From NCBI GenBank assembly GCA_035582835.1, contig JAYKAV010002932.1:482625-546624 (forward strand): a DNA stretch of 64,000 nt, in the 5' to 3' direction. Of this stretch, positions 28,101 through 38,000 are shown one piece after another; within the stretch, counting starts at the first letter, position 1, and each line of letters begins with the position of its first letter. The stretch is from Phoebastria nigripes (taxonomy: Eukaryota > Chordata > Aves > Procellariiformes > Diomedeidae). The notes beneath the pieces are model-generated. The model made no database searches. It saw nothing but the letters and a program-made list of their open reading frames with translations, and was not told the origin of the DNA. The position numbers were made by a program, and so were the translations under genes.

Positions 28101-31100
28101 ATCGTGGGAACAATGCAGGGTGGAGACACGGAGGAAGATGTAAGTAACCATCCCACGTGCCTGTAGAGCTTCTCTGACAGTGCTTTAGAATGACAGCCCT
28201 CTCCTCAGCTAGAGAAGCACCTTTTTACCTGCTGAATCTTCATGCCCCAGGCCTGCTTTTCCCCTCCTTTCCTCCAGCTGACTGCTCTCTCATCTGCATA
28301 GACACATATTTTCCTATTTTTCTTTTGCTCTTGGAGTCTCTGTGTGCTGCCCTGTGCTTTAGCCTCAGCCTGCTGTGCATAACTAGTGGCACACGGGCTG
28401 CAGGAATGCCGTTTTGTTAAGCTGTTGGGGCAGATTGCTGGGAAGAGGGGATCAGTGCAGTGTAGCAGGAGTTAGATGCGTGGATCTAAATCCCCTACAT
28501 TGCTCTAAAAACACTCCTTGGAGCCCTCTCAGTGGCCTGTACTAACAGCATCAGTCCTTCAGTCCTCCAGATGACGGGACAGGGGTGAGAGCAGAACTGT
28601 GAGCTGTGCCCCTTGGGATCCCTGCCTTGCAGATAAAGCTGTCCCATGGCTCCTGGCTTTGCATCTGGTTACAGCTGACCTGGTGAGCAGACAGTGGCTA
28701 AACAGGTACACACGGGCTTGTACAGCAGGCGTTTATTCTGACTGCAGTGCTCAGCCTTTGGCATATGTGGGCAATCTTTCTGTGCCTCTGGGCACTCTTA
28801 AGTGGCTACATCTGTACTAGGAAGCTGAAGCCAGCTGCTGTGATATGGATTGCATCCATACAGTAAGCTCTCCCCACAGTCCCAAAAAGGTGCTGCCAAC
28901 CAGGAGCAGTGGGACTGCCCTGTTCCCCAGGTGATGCTGGAATATTGTTTTGGAGAGTGGTAGTTGGCACAGGCCAAAACTGTGCTAGGAAATAGTACAA
29001 ACACTTAAAAACTACGACAACTGTGAATTTGTGTTTGAACCTGTGCTGTTAATTTTCTAGTGTAGATGTAGCCTTTCTATCTCACTGTCCAGCAGACACC
29101 CCACACGGTGCTGCCTGTCTAGATGAGGAGGGCATGCTAGGAGTTCGGACATCATCTCTGCGCCCAGCAAGAAGCCCTGTGCTGCTGGGGGATTATCNGT
29201 CTCTCTCAGTACTGCCCTGCCTTTCGCTGCCTTCGTGGCATAGAAATTAAGCCTCTCTGAAACAAAGAATTTGCTTTTCAGAAATCCCTTCACAAAAGCC
29301 CATTACAGACACCGGACCCTGGGGGAGCAGCAAAGCGCTGGCTTGGATCAGGAGGCAGAGGTTAATGGAGCTAGTGTGACTCCAGGGTCCCTAGGAGAAG
29401 GTTTAAAATGGGAGGTAAGCAGATGGGGGAATCCACCTCTACAGGACGCAAGAATAGTAGGAAACTCCCGATGTTCGCCACCACATACAAAAGCCATTTG
29501 CCATGGCTGTCTGACACTGCAAGGTTAGCCATGCAAAGCTCTGGGCAGGCTATTTCTCCTGCAGGTAGGGCCAGAAGAGAGAAGATACCACTGCTATTAA
29601 GTGTTCATTGCACTGTTGCGACCTGGAGGCACTATAGTGATAAGGGAGTTAAGTCTTTTGCTGGAGAGGGACGAGCTGCCCTTCTTTCTGCCCATCCTCA
29701 CCTTTTCTCTGGAAAGGAACTTGCAGACCATGCTCTGCTGTTTGCTTCAGCCAGATTGGATGTGGTTAAGGCTGTTTGTTGCCTTCTGGGGAATGATTTG
29801 TGCCGTTGGCATTCAGAAACATTTCTGGGTAGGGTCAGGAGTGCCAGTGCTGTACGTGAAGATGTTGTGATCTTAGTCACGGTGCTGCCTGATTGTCCTT
29901 GACCATGTTCTTGCCAGCTTTGGGTAGTCATTCTCTGCAATTTCTCCTTCCTTTGGACTTTCCTCTTCACAGCTTTCTCCCATGTTTCCCTGTTGGCACA
30001 GCCCCAGCACATCCAGTTGTGGAAAGCCAAGGCCTTCAGCTTCTTATTGTCCTCAGCTGCAGCCACTTTGATTGTCTCCTGGCTCTGCCCTCTTAATACA
30101 ACATCTCAGCAGGCACCAGGGCCGAGAGGCTTGCTTAGGGACCCTTGCAGACATCTATGTGTCTGAAATCAGGGAAGGAAACTAGTGAGGCTGGTTTGAA
30201 CCCCTCAATGAGTTAATCGGCTTATGGAGTTGAGAAGAGCCAGCAGCTGTATGCCCAGCCTCTGTCACTTNCTGGTGTGGCCCATGATGGCCTGAGCTGT
30301 ACCTGGCTTTGCTGCCTTCTCCCCTGCTCCCATTCTGGTTACTTTCTGTTTTCTTTTATGTTCTTGTACTTTTTTTTTTCCTGCTCTGCCTCTCCTGTTC
30401 TTTCCACTCTGGTTCTCCAAGGGGAGATCTGCCCCAGCACGGCCAGGCATGCGCAAGATCATCACCAAGGCACAGGTGGGTTTCTCTCCTGCAGTTAATT
30501 TTCTTCCACTACACCTTGATTCTTTGGTCTTGCAATAGGTATCAGTTTAAAGTTAAACACCCTGCAAGGTTTTTGATACCACAGATTCAGCAGAAGTCAG
30601 GGAGTTGGTTTTTGTCAGCCCCGTGAAGTGGGGAAGGAGGTTTGCAATAAATTGAATAGAGCAGTCAGTGTCTAGCAAAGCGGGGAGCTGCTGGCGAAAG
30701 CCATGTGGGCTGTTAGCTCCCAGAGGCAGCTGAGCTCTGGCCTTTCATTATCTTGGAAGGCCAGCAGCACAGCAGCCTGAGCTGGAACAAAACCTCTTGC
30801 AGAATCTGCTGCTGCTCCCTGGAGCAAGTCCAAATCTGNATGCATACCAGTCCAGACAAACAGCCTTCCCCGTAGCCCCANGTGTGTGATTGCACAAAGT
30901 GCAGGGGAGGAAGCGACTTAACTTCAGCCAGCAGTGCCATCCTTTGCTTTTGAGCTGGCAGAGATGCCTTGCCATCTGAAAACTGAACTGGTCATGAATT
31001 CTGTTTGCTTTCCTGCAGGAGGACTCGGGGGATAGTGAGATTGACCTGGATGAAGATGAGGAGGAGGATGATATGGAAGACGACAGCATGGAAATCTCCC

Positions 31101-31165
31101 CGAGCAAATCCAGTCACCGAGCAAAGAAGCCAGAGCCACTAGAGGAAAGCGATAATGACTTCTGA
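7096..31165 (+). CDS. CLUAP1: CLUAP1 (clusterin-associated protein 1 / IFT38), 3' part, four exons
   Basis: Four exons with GT-AG borders join in frame: 7096-7168, 17584-17691, 28084-28139 and 31019-31165 (stop TGA 31163-31165). They encode about 127 residues: the end of the coiled coil ([20 protein letters not shown]), an acidic linker ([20 protein letters not shown]), then [10 protein letters not shown], a run of Asp/Glu, and the tail PLEESDNDF. This closely matches the C-terminal third of vertebrate CLUAP1 as I remember it (human about 413 residues). CLUAP1/IFT38 is a subunit of the intraflagellar transport B complex and is needed to build cilia. The N-terminal CH-like domain and most of the coiled coil must lie upstream of base 1; I found no further exon in 1-7095. 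The gene is convergent with NLRC3. No lesion is visible in these exons. Confidence 0.93.
7169..17583 (+). other. CLUAP1: CLUAP1 intron (about 10.4 kb)
   Basis: AT-rich intron bounded by GTAAGT and a pyrimidine-rich CACCAG. It holds homopolymer runs (T at about 12787-12802, A at about 15364-15381, A-rich at about 15741-15777). The segment 16081-16275 is unusually rich in TAAT/ATTA core sites. No supported exon or RNA gene. Confidence 0.6.
16081..16275. promoter_or_regulatory. Candidate conserved noncoding element (TAAT-rich)
   Basis: About 195 bases with many TAAT/ATTA homeodomain-type cores (for example around 16165-16270), no coding potential and no repeat signature. It looks like the AT-rich vertebrate enhancers found in introns. 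This is pattern recognition only; conservation could not be tested. Confidence 0.25.
17584..17691 (+). CDS. CLUAP1: CLUAP1 exon: acidic linker
   Basis: A 108-nt exon between CACCAG and GTATCT. It starts by completing an Asn codon and encodes [17 protein letters not shown] and then [15 protein letters not shown]. Human CLUAP1 has the same acidic stretch followed by a TAMEMLMQ-type segment. One base is carried to the next exon. Confidence 0.92.
21250..21480. repeat. Old, diverged retroelement relic (CR1-like)
   Basis: Phrases such as 'tagcctggtcttctgtctcc', 'agcactggctgaaag', 'ttcctgagctggatgtgg' and 'cagtttccccttgaac' in this order recall an ancient LINE/CR1 lineage common in reptiles and birds. 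Highly diverged; subfamily and ends uncertain. Confidence 0.45.
27570..27860 (-). repeat. CR1 LINE fragment, 3' end, reverse orientation
   Basis: Read on the + strand it begins 'cacggaattgtttaggttgg', then 'aagggacctctcaagatcat', 'cgagtccaacccctctgctc', and continues through the 'tccatggatggagactccac' and 'gttgcctcttgtcctgtc' segments. This is the reverse complement of the CR1 3' end. The copy is 5'-truncated as usual and lies about 220 bases before a CLUAP1 exon. Confidence 0.88.
28084..28139 (+). CDS. CLUAP1: CLUAP1 exon: [10 protein letters not shown] segment
   Basis: A 56-nt exon between TTGCAG and GTAAGT, ending at a codon boundary. It encodes [19 protein letters not shown], a conserved short block just before the acidic tail. 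Confidence 0.92.
28140..31018 (+). other. CLUAP1: CLUAP1 last coding intron (about 2.9 kb)
   Basis: Bounded by GTAAGT and TCCTGCAG. It contains a candidate 54-nt in-frame cassette exon at 30422-30475 (listed separately). I see no other supported element. Confidence 0.6.
30422..30475 (+). other. Candidate cassette exon of CLUAP1, 18 codons, in frame
   Basis: A strong pyrimidine tract runs up to 'tctccaag', followed by 54 nt and a GTGGGT donor. Both flanking CLUAP1 exons meet at phase 0 and this segment is exactly 18 codons without a stop ([18 protein letters not shown]), so including it would keep the frame. The basic sequence would sit between [10 protein letters not shown] and the acidic tail. 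Human CLUAP1 as I remember it has no such insert, and the acceptor is CAAG rather than CAG, so it may be chance. Confidence 0.25.
31019..31165 (+). CDS. CLUAP1: CLUAP1 terminal coding exon: acidic tail and stop
   Basis: Acceptor TCCTGCAG at 31011-31018; 49 codons including TGA. The product is strongly acidic, then [26 protein letters not shown]. The final SDNDF is the conserved CLUAP1 C-terminus. Likely disordered and probably a site of phosphorylation (inference only). Confidence 0.93.
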   Translation, partial: EDSGDSEIDLDEDEEEDDMEDDSMEISPSKSSHRAKKPEPLEESDNDF

Positions 31166-31545
31166 CCCTTTAGTAGCAGGACCAGGAGGCATCTGAAATA
31201 TATACATGCTCCCGAAGAGCATGCAGGCCAGGAGCTAATATCCTGCCATTTGAAAAGCACTTGTCAGCATGAATTCAGGAGTCGGTAAATAATGTTCATT
31301 AAACTTGAAAATTAAACTTGGATTGCCAGTCTTGTGACTCTCAAAGCATGAGCAGTTTATCCGTAATGAGAATCACAGTAATGTGGAGTGCGGTTATTTC
31401 CATAATTGCATTAGAACTGGCCCTCATGCACTGCAGTGCCAGAAGTCGCACTCCAGTGAGCATTGTGTGCTTGATTTCCCTGCATTTTATTATGTCCAAA
31501 CAGATTTTTTTGGCTTAATAAAACTGGATGAAAAGCTGCTCTGGG
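31166..31545 (+). other. CLUAP1: CLUAP1 3' UTR
   Basis: From the stop codon to just past the AATAAA at 31517-31522. ATTAAA variants also occur near 31298 and 31311 and could serve as earlier sites. The cleavage site is inferred. Confidence 0.65.
31517..31522 (+). terminator. CLUAP1 polyadenylation signal AATAAA
   Basis: Canonical hexamer about 350 bases after the CLUAP1 stop, with a GT-containing stretch downstream. Confidence 0.6.
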
Positions 31546-33473
31546 AACACACTTAAATTGATTTTAAATCTATTTATCCTAAACATATCCTTTACTTAAT
31601 CAAGGGCTTGCCTCCACAAAGAGCAGCACCAGTTGCACTAAGAGAGTGGGAAACTANTGAAGGGGTCCTCAAATACCACCTTCAGTGCAGCATCTCTTAG
31701 TATTTCAGCTGTGTCAGTGGGAATTGTTCTCAAACTTCAGTGGGCTGTGCTTGAGTGTTCTGATAGCAGCTGTGCGAGACAGCACTGTAACTAAATCTGT
31801 ATGAAATTAGCCCTTTAATTATACTGGTACTTCTGGGGCGGACTGAGATTTAGGCACTCAAATGGGCCAGAAGTTGGGCTTTTGTTCAGCAAGTTATACT
31901 GATGCCATCAGTGAAAGTGTATTCAGGTGAACGCAAAAGCTGGAGTTTGTCTAGTGTGTTGCCTCTTTTCTTTTAGCTCTGCTTTAGCGTCACAATTTGT
32001 CTTCGCNGGAGCAGAAATCAGTGCTTGATTAGAAGAGTTCATTTTGGTGTGCGTTCATCAGGGCAGACAAGAGCCCAGACTGTTTTCCTGCCCTTCCCTT
32101 TTTTTACATCAGCAAAGTACTTTGCTTCCCCCCCCCCATCTGAAGTCTAGAGTCAGGTCCAACCCATCCATTATTGTGCTGAAGGAAGGAATACACGTGA
32201 GTTACTTGAAAAACCAAGAGCTTTTTCATCTCTCTGTGTCTCTGGCTCCAAGGGTGGAACCTTCACACCCAAGGTAGTTCCCCATCAGCAGAGCTCAGAG
32301 CTTGAAATGTCACGTCAAGGTGGGNCAAAAGTTTACAGGTAAATACAGCGCAGTTTTTGTGTAGTAGCGGGACATACGTGGGTGCAGTGATGTGCTGAAA
32401 TGCACGCAATCGTACAGGCTTGAGCTGAACTGGCTGACAGTTAGAACACCTCTTTGCACCCTGCAAAGTTAATTGGCATTTTGGACCTCACTTCAAAGAA
32501 AGCAGACACAGAAGATGGCATCCTTAGTGCTAGACTGCTGCTGCAAAGCCATCAGGGTTGTCCTGTGACAGCCAGTGAGAAAGTGTGTGCTTGCCACATC
32601 CCTCTCCCAAGGGATGAGAATGTCCTGATTTTAGGACCTGTTCTGAAAACATTTTTCCATGTTATGCAGGGAATCTGTTCTGGTCCTCCCTGTGTGCTGA
32701 GATATCTCTGACCTGTGAGAGAGATTTCCCACNAGACTGGGCCCGGTCTCCAAGTCTGGGCTGCAGTTTGAGTTACAGTTTTCCTATGTTATTGCCTATA
32801 TTGTAGGCTGAAATGGAAAGCTGACTTGATACCTTGTGTGCGCAGAACCAGAGCCTCTTCANGCAGCACTGCCACCTAGCCTTTCAGTGCAGCCGGCCAG
32901 GTTTTAGGGTAGCCATGCTTTGCGTTGCAGCTTCTTGTACCAGGCTTGAACAGCAGCGCTGTTAGCAGCCAACCCCGCTGCCAGTAGAAATGCACCCTCT
33001 GAGCACTTGACGCTTTTAGCTCAGGAGTGTTTGTGTATAGCTAGGTATGTGCATATGTGGACAGATCGATTAAATATATTTCAAATTGTTGTTAACCCCC
33101 TGTTTCCTGGAGCTCCAGGGCACGGGAGCTGTCTCGGGATTGTTGATCGCTCTCTCCATTGGTGTTTCAGGTGATGTTTCAGCTCAGGGTTAGGCACAGG
33201 CTTTGGACAGAGCTGGACCCGAGCCTCGGTCTGCCTGGAAATAACGGTGAAAGAGGTAGGACTTAAATCACTCAGCGTCACTGTATCCTGTTGGAGAGCG
33301 TGCACCAGCCCCTGACACCTCATGGGAAAACCGTGAGCCCTCTTGTCACACCAGTACGGGGTGTGGGGTCTCCAGCCAGGGCAGCCGAGCACAGTGCACC
33401 CCGAATGTCACGTGTAATGATCCACCGCCAAGAGAGGAAGGCAGCACAAGGCATCTTCTCAGCGAGGAACCAG
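31546..33473. other. Intergenic gap between the convergent CLUAP1 and NLRC3 ends
   Basis: About 1.9 kb in which base composition turns from AT-rich to GC-rich. A C-run lies at about 32129-32138. I see no gene, RNA or repeat family here. Confidence 0.5.
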
Positions 33474-33479
33474 TTTATT
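33474..33479 (-). terminator. Candidate NLRC3 polyadenylation signal
   Basis: TTTATT on the + strand, AATAAA on the - strand, 1.43 kb after the NLRC3 stop. It is the nearest good hexamer to the CLUAP1 end; a nearer alternative to the stop lies near 34012. Confidence 0.4.
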
Positions 33480-34910
33480 TCCAAGTATGTACATATTACC
33501 CAGCTCAGCCCAGCATTTCTCCAGGATCAGCCCACAGAGGTCCCTGAAGCAGTCGCTCGCTGCCCTGACTGCAGCAGCAGCATGGCTCAGGGTGGGCTCT
33601 GGCTGGGGTGGAGTGGGGAGAGGGGACAGTGGCTGGAGGGGGGCTCTGGGGGGGGTTGCATAGTTTGGCTACTGATCCACCTGCAAACCTGGCACCTTCT
33701 GGAGAGTCACTCGGTCTCTGCCACGCACACAAGGGCATCACCTGGCACCTCTGCTTTCAGCAGCTGTCTGCCCAAAAGGTGACCTGCTAGGGGAGGACCC
33801 TGCCTGCAGCTGGGACGTCGGGAAGACACATCCCAAGGTCACAACAGCAGGAGACCCAAGAAGTCCAGCCTAAACTCAAGAGACACAACTTTGTGATAGG
33901 GCAGTCCCGGTGTGGCACCGAGACACGTGTGCTGAAGACGGCCCATCCTTGTGCAGTGCTATCCCTCTTACATTCACCCTCCCGCTCCTCCTCCCGTTAT
34001 CCTGAGGGCTCTTTATTTCCTAAGGTCTTTCTAGATGGTTCCACTCCTATGCCTTGGGATGCCTGTCTCTTCTGAGAGGCTTTGATNGAGAACAGCACTA
34101 ACAAATGCTTCAGTGACGCTCGGCCAGCACCAACCTGTTATTGAGGGCATGGCAAACACACAGGTCACACTCGCTGCCTAGGACCCTGCTCTGAAGTGCC
34201 CAGGTCCAAAGCACCGCTCTCATCTGAGCAAAGAGACGGCAAACCTCTCGTCTCTCTCTGGGATTTCAGCGGGAGCCTGCAGGACTGGGCTGTATTTAGC
34301 CAGGTGAGAAGGGGCTGCTGTGAATCCTGCCCGTGTTTCACCTGCTTCTCCCGGGATCCCTGCCAGAACTAGAGGGAGAAGAGCTGGTGCTGGGAGCAGA
34401 GCCCTGGAGCCCCAGCTGGGATGCTGCAACATTTGCCCACAGCGACTCAGGCTGGGACAAGACCAGAGCTCTGGGGCGGTCAGGATGCACCTGGTCTGGG
34501 GCAGGCTCTGAGCACAGCGCTGTAACCCCGTGGAGATCACAGGAGGGGGTCACTGCCGCCGGCGGTGGCAGGTAAGTCACCCACAAAAACAAGAAGGGCT
34601 GACATGTGGGATCTGCCCCCTCCTCCCTCCTGTTTGCGTTTCACCCATTCCTTGAAGCTCCCCCAGGGTCTTGATGAACAGGGACGTGGTCGCACATCCC
34701 TCAGCTTTCAACACTAGCGAGTCTTGACCCTCCTGCACTGCTGATCTGGAGGCCCCAGGTCCTCCTGGGCCATGCCGGGGGAGCTCAGGAGCTCTCCTTG
34801 CCCCAGCTCTCCTCCCTGAGACGGGTGGGCGGAGGGCCGAGCAGCTCCCTGAGGAGGCACACTGCCTGAAGGGACCCACCAGGCCACCTCCTTGCTGTGG
34901 CCAGGCACCC
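33474..34910 (-). other. NLRC3: NLRC3 3' UTR
   Basis: On the - strand, the region from the NLRC3 stop (34911-34913) to an AATAAA (33479-33474; another near 34010-34018). It is C-rich on the transcript; the opposite strand has G-runs at about 33614-33656. The end is inferred from the hexamer. Confidence 0.5.
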
Positions 34911-35001
34911 TCACACGTCCACGACACAGTCGGGTGAGTTTGTCCGGATAGCATCAGAGATCATCTTGGCTCCTGACTGGCCGATGCGGTTCCCCTGCAG
35001 G
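34911..35001 (-). CDS. NLRC3: NLRC3 terminal LRR exon and stop
   Basis: A 91-nt exon between CTCCCAG and the stop TGA (34913-34911). It encodes LQGNRIGQSGAKMISDAI and then RTNSPDCVVDV. This matches the conserved C-terminal repeat of NLRC3 (human ends with a TNAPTCTVEM-like tail). Confidence 0.93.
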
Positions 35002-38000
35002 CTGGGAGCAAAGAGAAGAGGAGTTCAGGCTTGGACACGAGGCAGAGCAGGACCCTTCGTGGGTACGGGAGATGCACCCCAGCTTTGCACCAGCATCATC
35101 TGCACCCTCCCTACACCATCCAGGAGCTCTTGCTGGGACCCCAGAGNGTTTGAGAGCCCAGAGGCAGCCAGGTGAGAAGCTGGAGAAAGCCCCTGGGGAG
35201 CTGGAGAGGCTGACCCAGCCTGTCTCTGTGATATTTTGGAGAGTATTTCACTTTTGGGGTGGTTCTTTGCCCCAGAGGCATCCCCAGAGAGGAGCTGTGG
35301 GGTGTGGAGCTGTGCAGGGATGGTGGCTGTCACGTCAGGAGGAGCACAGGGCGCCCTTGCCCCCTGCCCCATTGGGGAGATCCCTGTAGGTCAGCTGGGA
35401 ATGGGCAGTGCTAGTGGTGGGGAAGGTCCCTTGATGGTTCCCATGGTCTCCCCCGTCCCTGTCTTACCGTTCAGCTCAGCAGCCACTTACTTCACATAGG
35501 TGAGGCCGTGGTTGCCCTTCAGAGCAGTGGCGATGCAGATGGCTCCATCCATGCCCAGGGAGTTTTCCTGCAGGCTGTGGGAGGTGGGAGGGTCAGAAAG
35601 CACCGGCCAGGGAGATGTGGCCACCAGGAGGGAATGCATGCCATGTGTGTAAGTGTTGGGAAAAGCCACCAGCTCAGAGGTTTGCCCCACTGAGAGCTGC
35701 TGGCCTGGCCGTCCCCTCGCTGCTCCCTCCAGGAAGGTCTGGAAAGGCTCTTTTTGGTTCCCGCCCTGGGGAGCGGGGTACTTACTTGAGCCAACGGAGG
35801 CTGCGGTTCACCTTCAGCGCGTTGGCCATCGCCTTGGCTCCTGCCACACCAATGGAGTTTCCCCGCAAGCTGCAGAGGGAGGCAGGCAGTGAGGAAGGAC
35901 AGCCTGGGACGGGCCCGTACTGCCCGTGGGCGAGAGGAGGAGGTGGGAGAGGTGGTCCCACACCAGCGAGTCAAGGGACAGGCAAGCCAGGTCTGGTAGG
36001 ACACGATGCAAGGGTGGAAGTGGTGCTGAGCTAAGGACCAGGGTCTCAGATACCCCCAGGGAGCGGTGTCACAGCCATGGGGACTTGGTGGCCCCACCGA
36101 GCACTTACTCCAGGATCTGCAGGCTCTTGTTGACCATCAAGGCTTCTGCCAGGGCTTGGGCACCAGCCGCACCAACTGAAGCCACCTGCAGGCTGCAAAA
36201 GAGCAAGGACCCTTCAGCACATGTCATGAGGTGGCTGTGGTGTGCTAATTAGAGAAGCTAATTAGGCTGTGATGCCAGGGCCCCGCCGCAGCCTGGATAC
36301 TCACTGGAGATCTGCCAGGGTTGTGTTGACCTTCAGCGCAGCAGAGAGGGCGGCCGTTCCCTCATCTCCAATGGCATTCTCCTGCAAGCTAAGACATGCA
36401 AGTGCTGCGTCTGCCCACGGCCCGGGCACCCAGGAGCAGGCAGACAGGCAGCGAGCACAGGGCACAGTGTGCTGGGCTTTCCCAAATGGCTTGGGGGGGC
36501 CCCAGGCCACCATGCACTTAGAGCATCCCCAGCCAGGGACATGCGATGGGGACACAGGATGGACTGGAGCGCATGGAGGAGGCAGCAGGCAAAGCCGCCT
36601 CCCCTGGAGCAGCGTGAGGGCAGAGTCCTTGGGCAGGTCCCAGTAGGAAGACGCTGCCCAGGACCTGCCCACCCGTGTCCCCACTTACTCGAGGCTGGCC
36701 AGGCTGCCGTTGGACTGTAGTGCTTGTGCCAGGGCCGTGGCAGCTTTTGCCTGGATGAAGTTCCACTGCAAGCTGCAAACAGGAGAGAACAGGAGGTGAA
36801 GTCCAGGGCTGCAAGGACGCCCCAATCCCTGCAGGCTCAGCACCCATCCGCTCCCATCCAGCGTGGTGGGGGCTGGGAGGTGACCCATGTGCAAGACCCC
36901 GTGGGTCCATCCAGGATGGCACAGCACACGACCCGTGGAAGGGTGACCTGCTCTCACAGCCTGGAGGGGCTGGGGCCCAGGAGCAGGGTCCCTGCCCCGT
37001 GTCCATGCAAGGGGCTTCAAAACCATCCAGGTCCAAGGGGAAACTCACTGGAGGGACGTGAGCGCCCTGTTCTCTTTCATCGCTAAAGCGATGGCCTTGC
37101 CTCCTTCGTCNTACAGCAGGTTCGCCGCTAAGCTGGAGACAGGGGACAGAGGACGCAAGTCATGGACACAGCGTTTGGGACAACTCCAGCAACACTGTGC
37201 AGCAGCATGGGTGCCCTCCTGGGGCCCATGGGACTTACTCCAGCTTCCTGAGGGTGCTGTTGGTCCGCAGGGCACGGGCGATGGCGGGACCCCCATCCTT
37301 GCTGATGGAGTTCTCCCGCAGGCTGGGGAAAGACACAGGGCTGGGGATGAGCGGCCAAGGCAGGGCATGGGCTGCTCCCCCACAGCCCCCCTCGCCCCCC
37401 GCTCTGGGGCTGAGGCCATCTATTGCAAAGGGCAGTCTCTCTGACTTGCATCGCCATTGGCATCTCCATCTCCATTCCCTGCATCCCCATCGGCACCTGC
37501 ATCTCCATTCCCTGTGCGTCCTACAGCTGTGAGCACCGATGCCGTCGGGGCTTTTTCCCAGCCTCCCATCCCTGCTGCCATCATTTTATTGCCAGACACA
37601 GCTGAACCGATACTCTCCCAAGGGGAGAATGCTAACGATGGAGAGAAGATGCCCACAGCCAGAGGAGGGACAGAAGCTGCTTTCAGCATCCCAGAGCATT
37701 TGTGGAAACAACCAGGCACAAGGAAAAAGTTCTCACATCCCGTGTCCCAGCAGCAGCTTTTGGCCAGGGTGGCCGGAGGGACTGTTACTTACTTGAGGTT
37801 GATGAGTCCCTTGTTGGAGCAGAGAGCCGCTGTCAGCGCAGTGACCCCAGCGCTGCTGATGGAGTTGCTCTGGAGACTGAGACAAACGGGGGAAGGCATG
37901 AGGATGGGCCAGTCTTGGCATCACAGGTAGGCTGCGGGGTCGTGTTTGGGGTGAAAAGTGCCCATTTCACTGAGAAACAGGCATCTCCCAGCCACGGGAG

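Noticed and set aside
29408..29902. Open frame of 164 codons in a CLUAP1 intron
   Set aside because: No recognisable domain and no splice context linking it to CLUAP1.
35519..37048. Several open frames of 120-190 codons overlapping NLRC3
   Set aside because: They run through LRR exons into introns or lie antisense to them; the spliced exons explain the coding signal.
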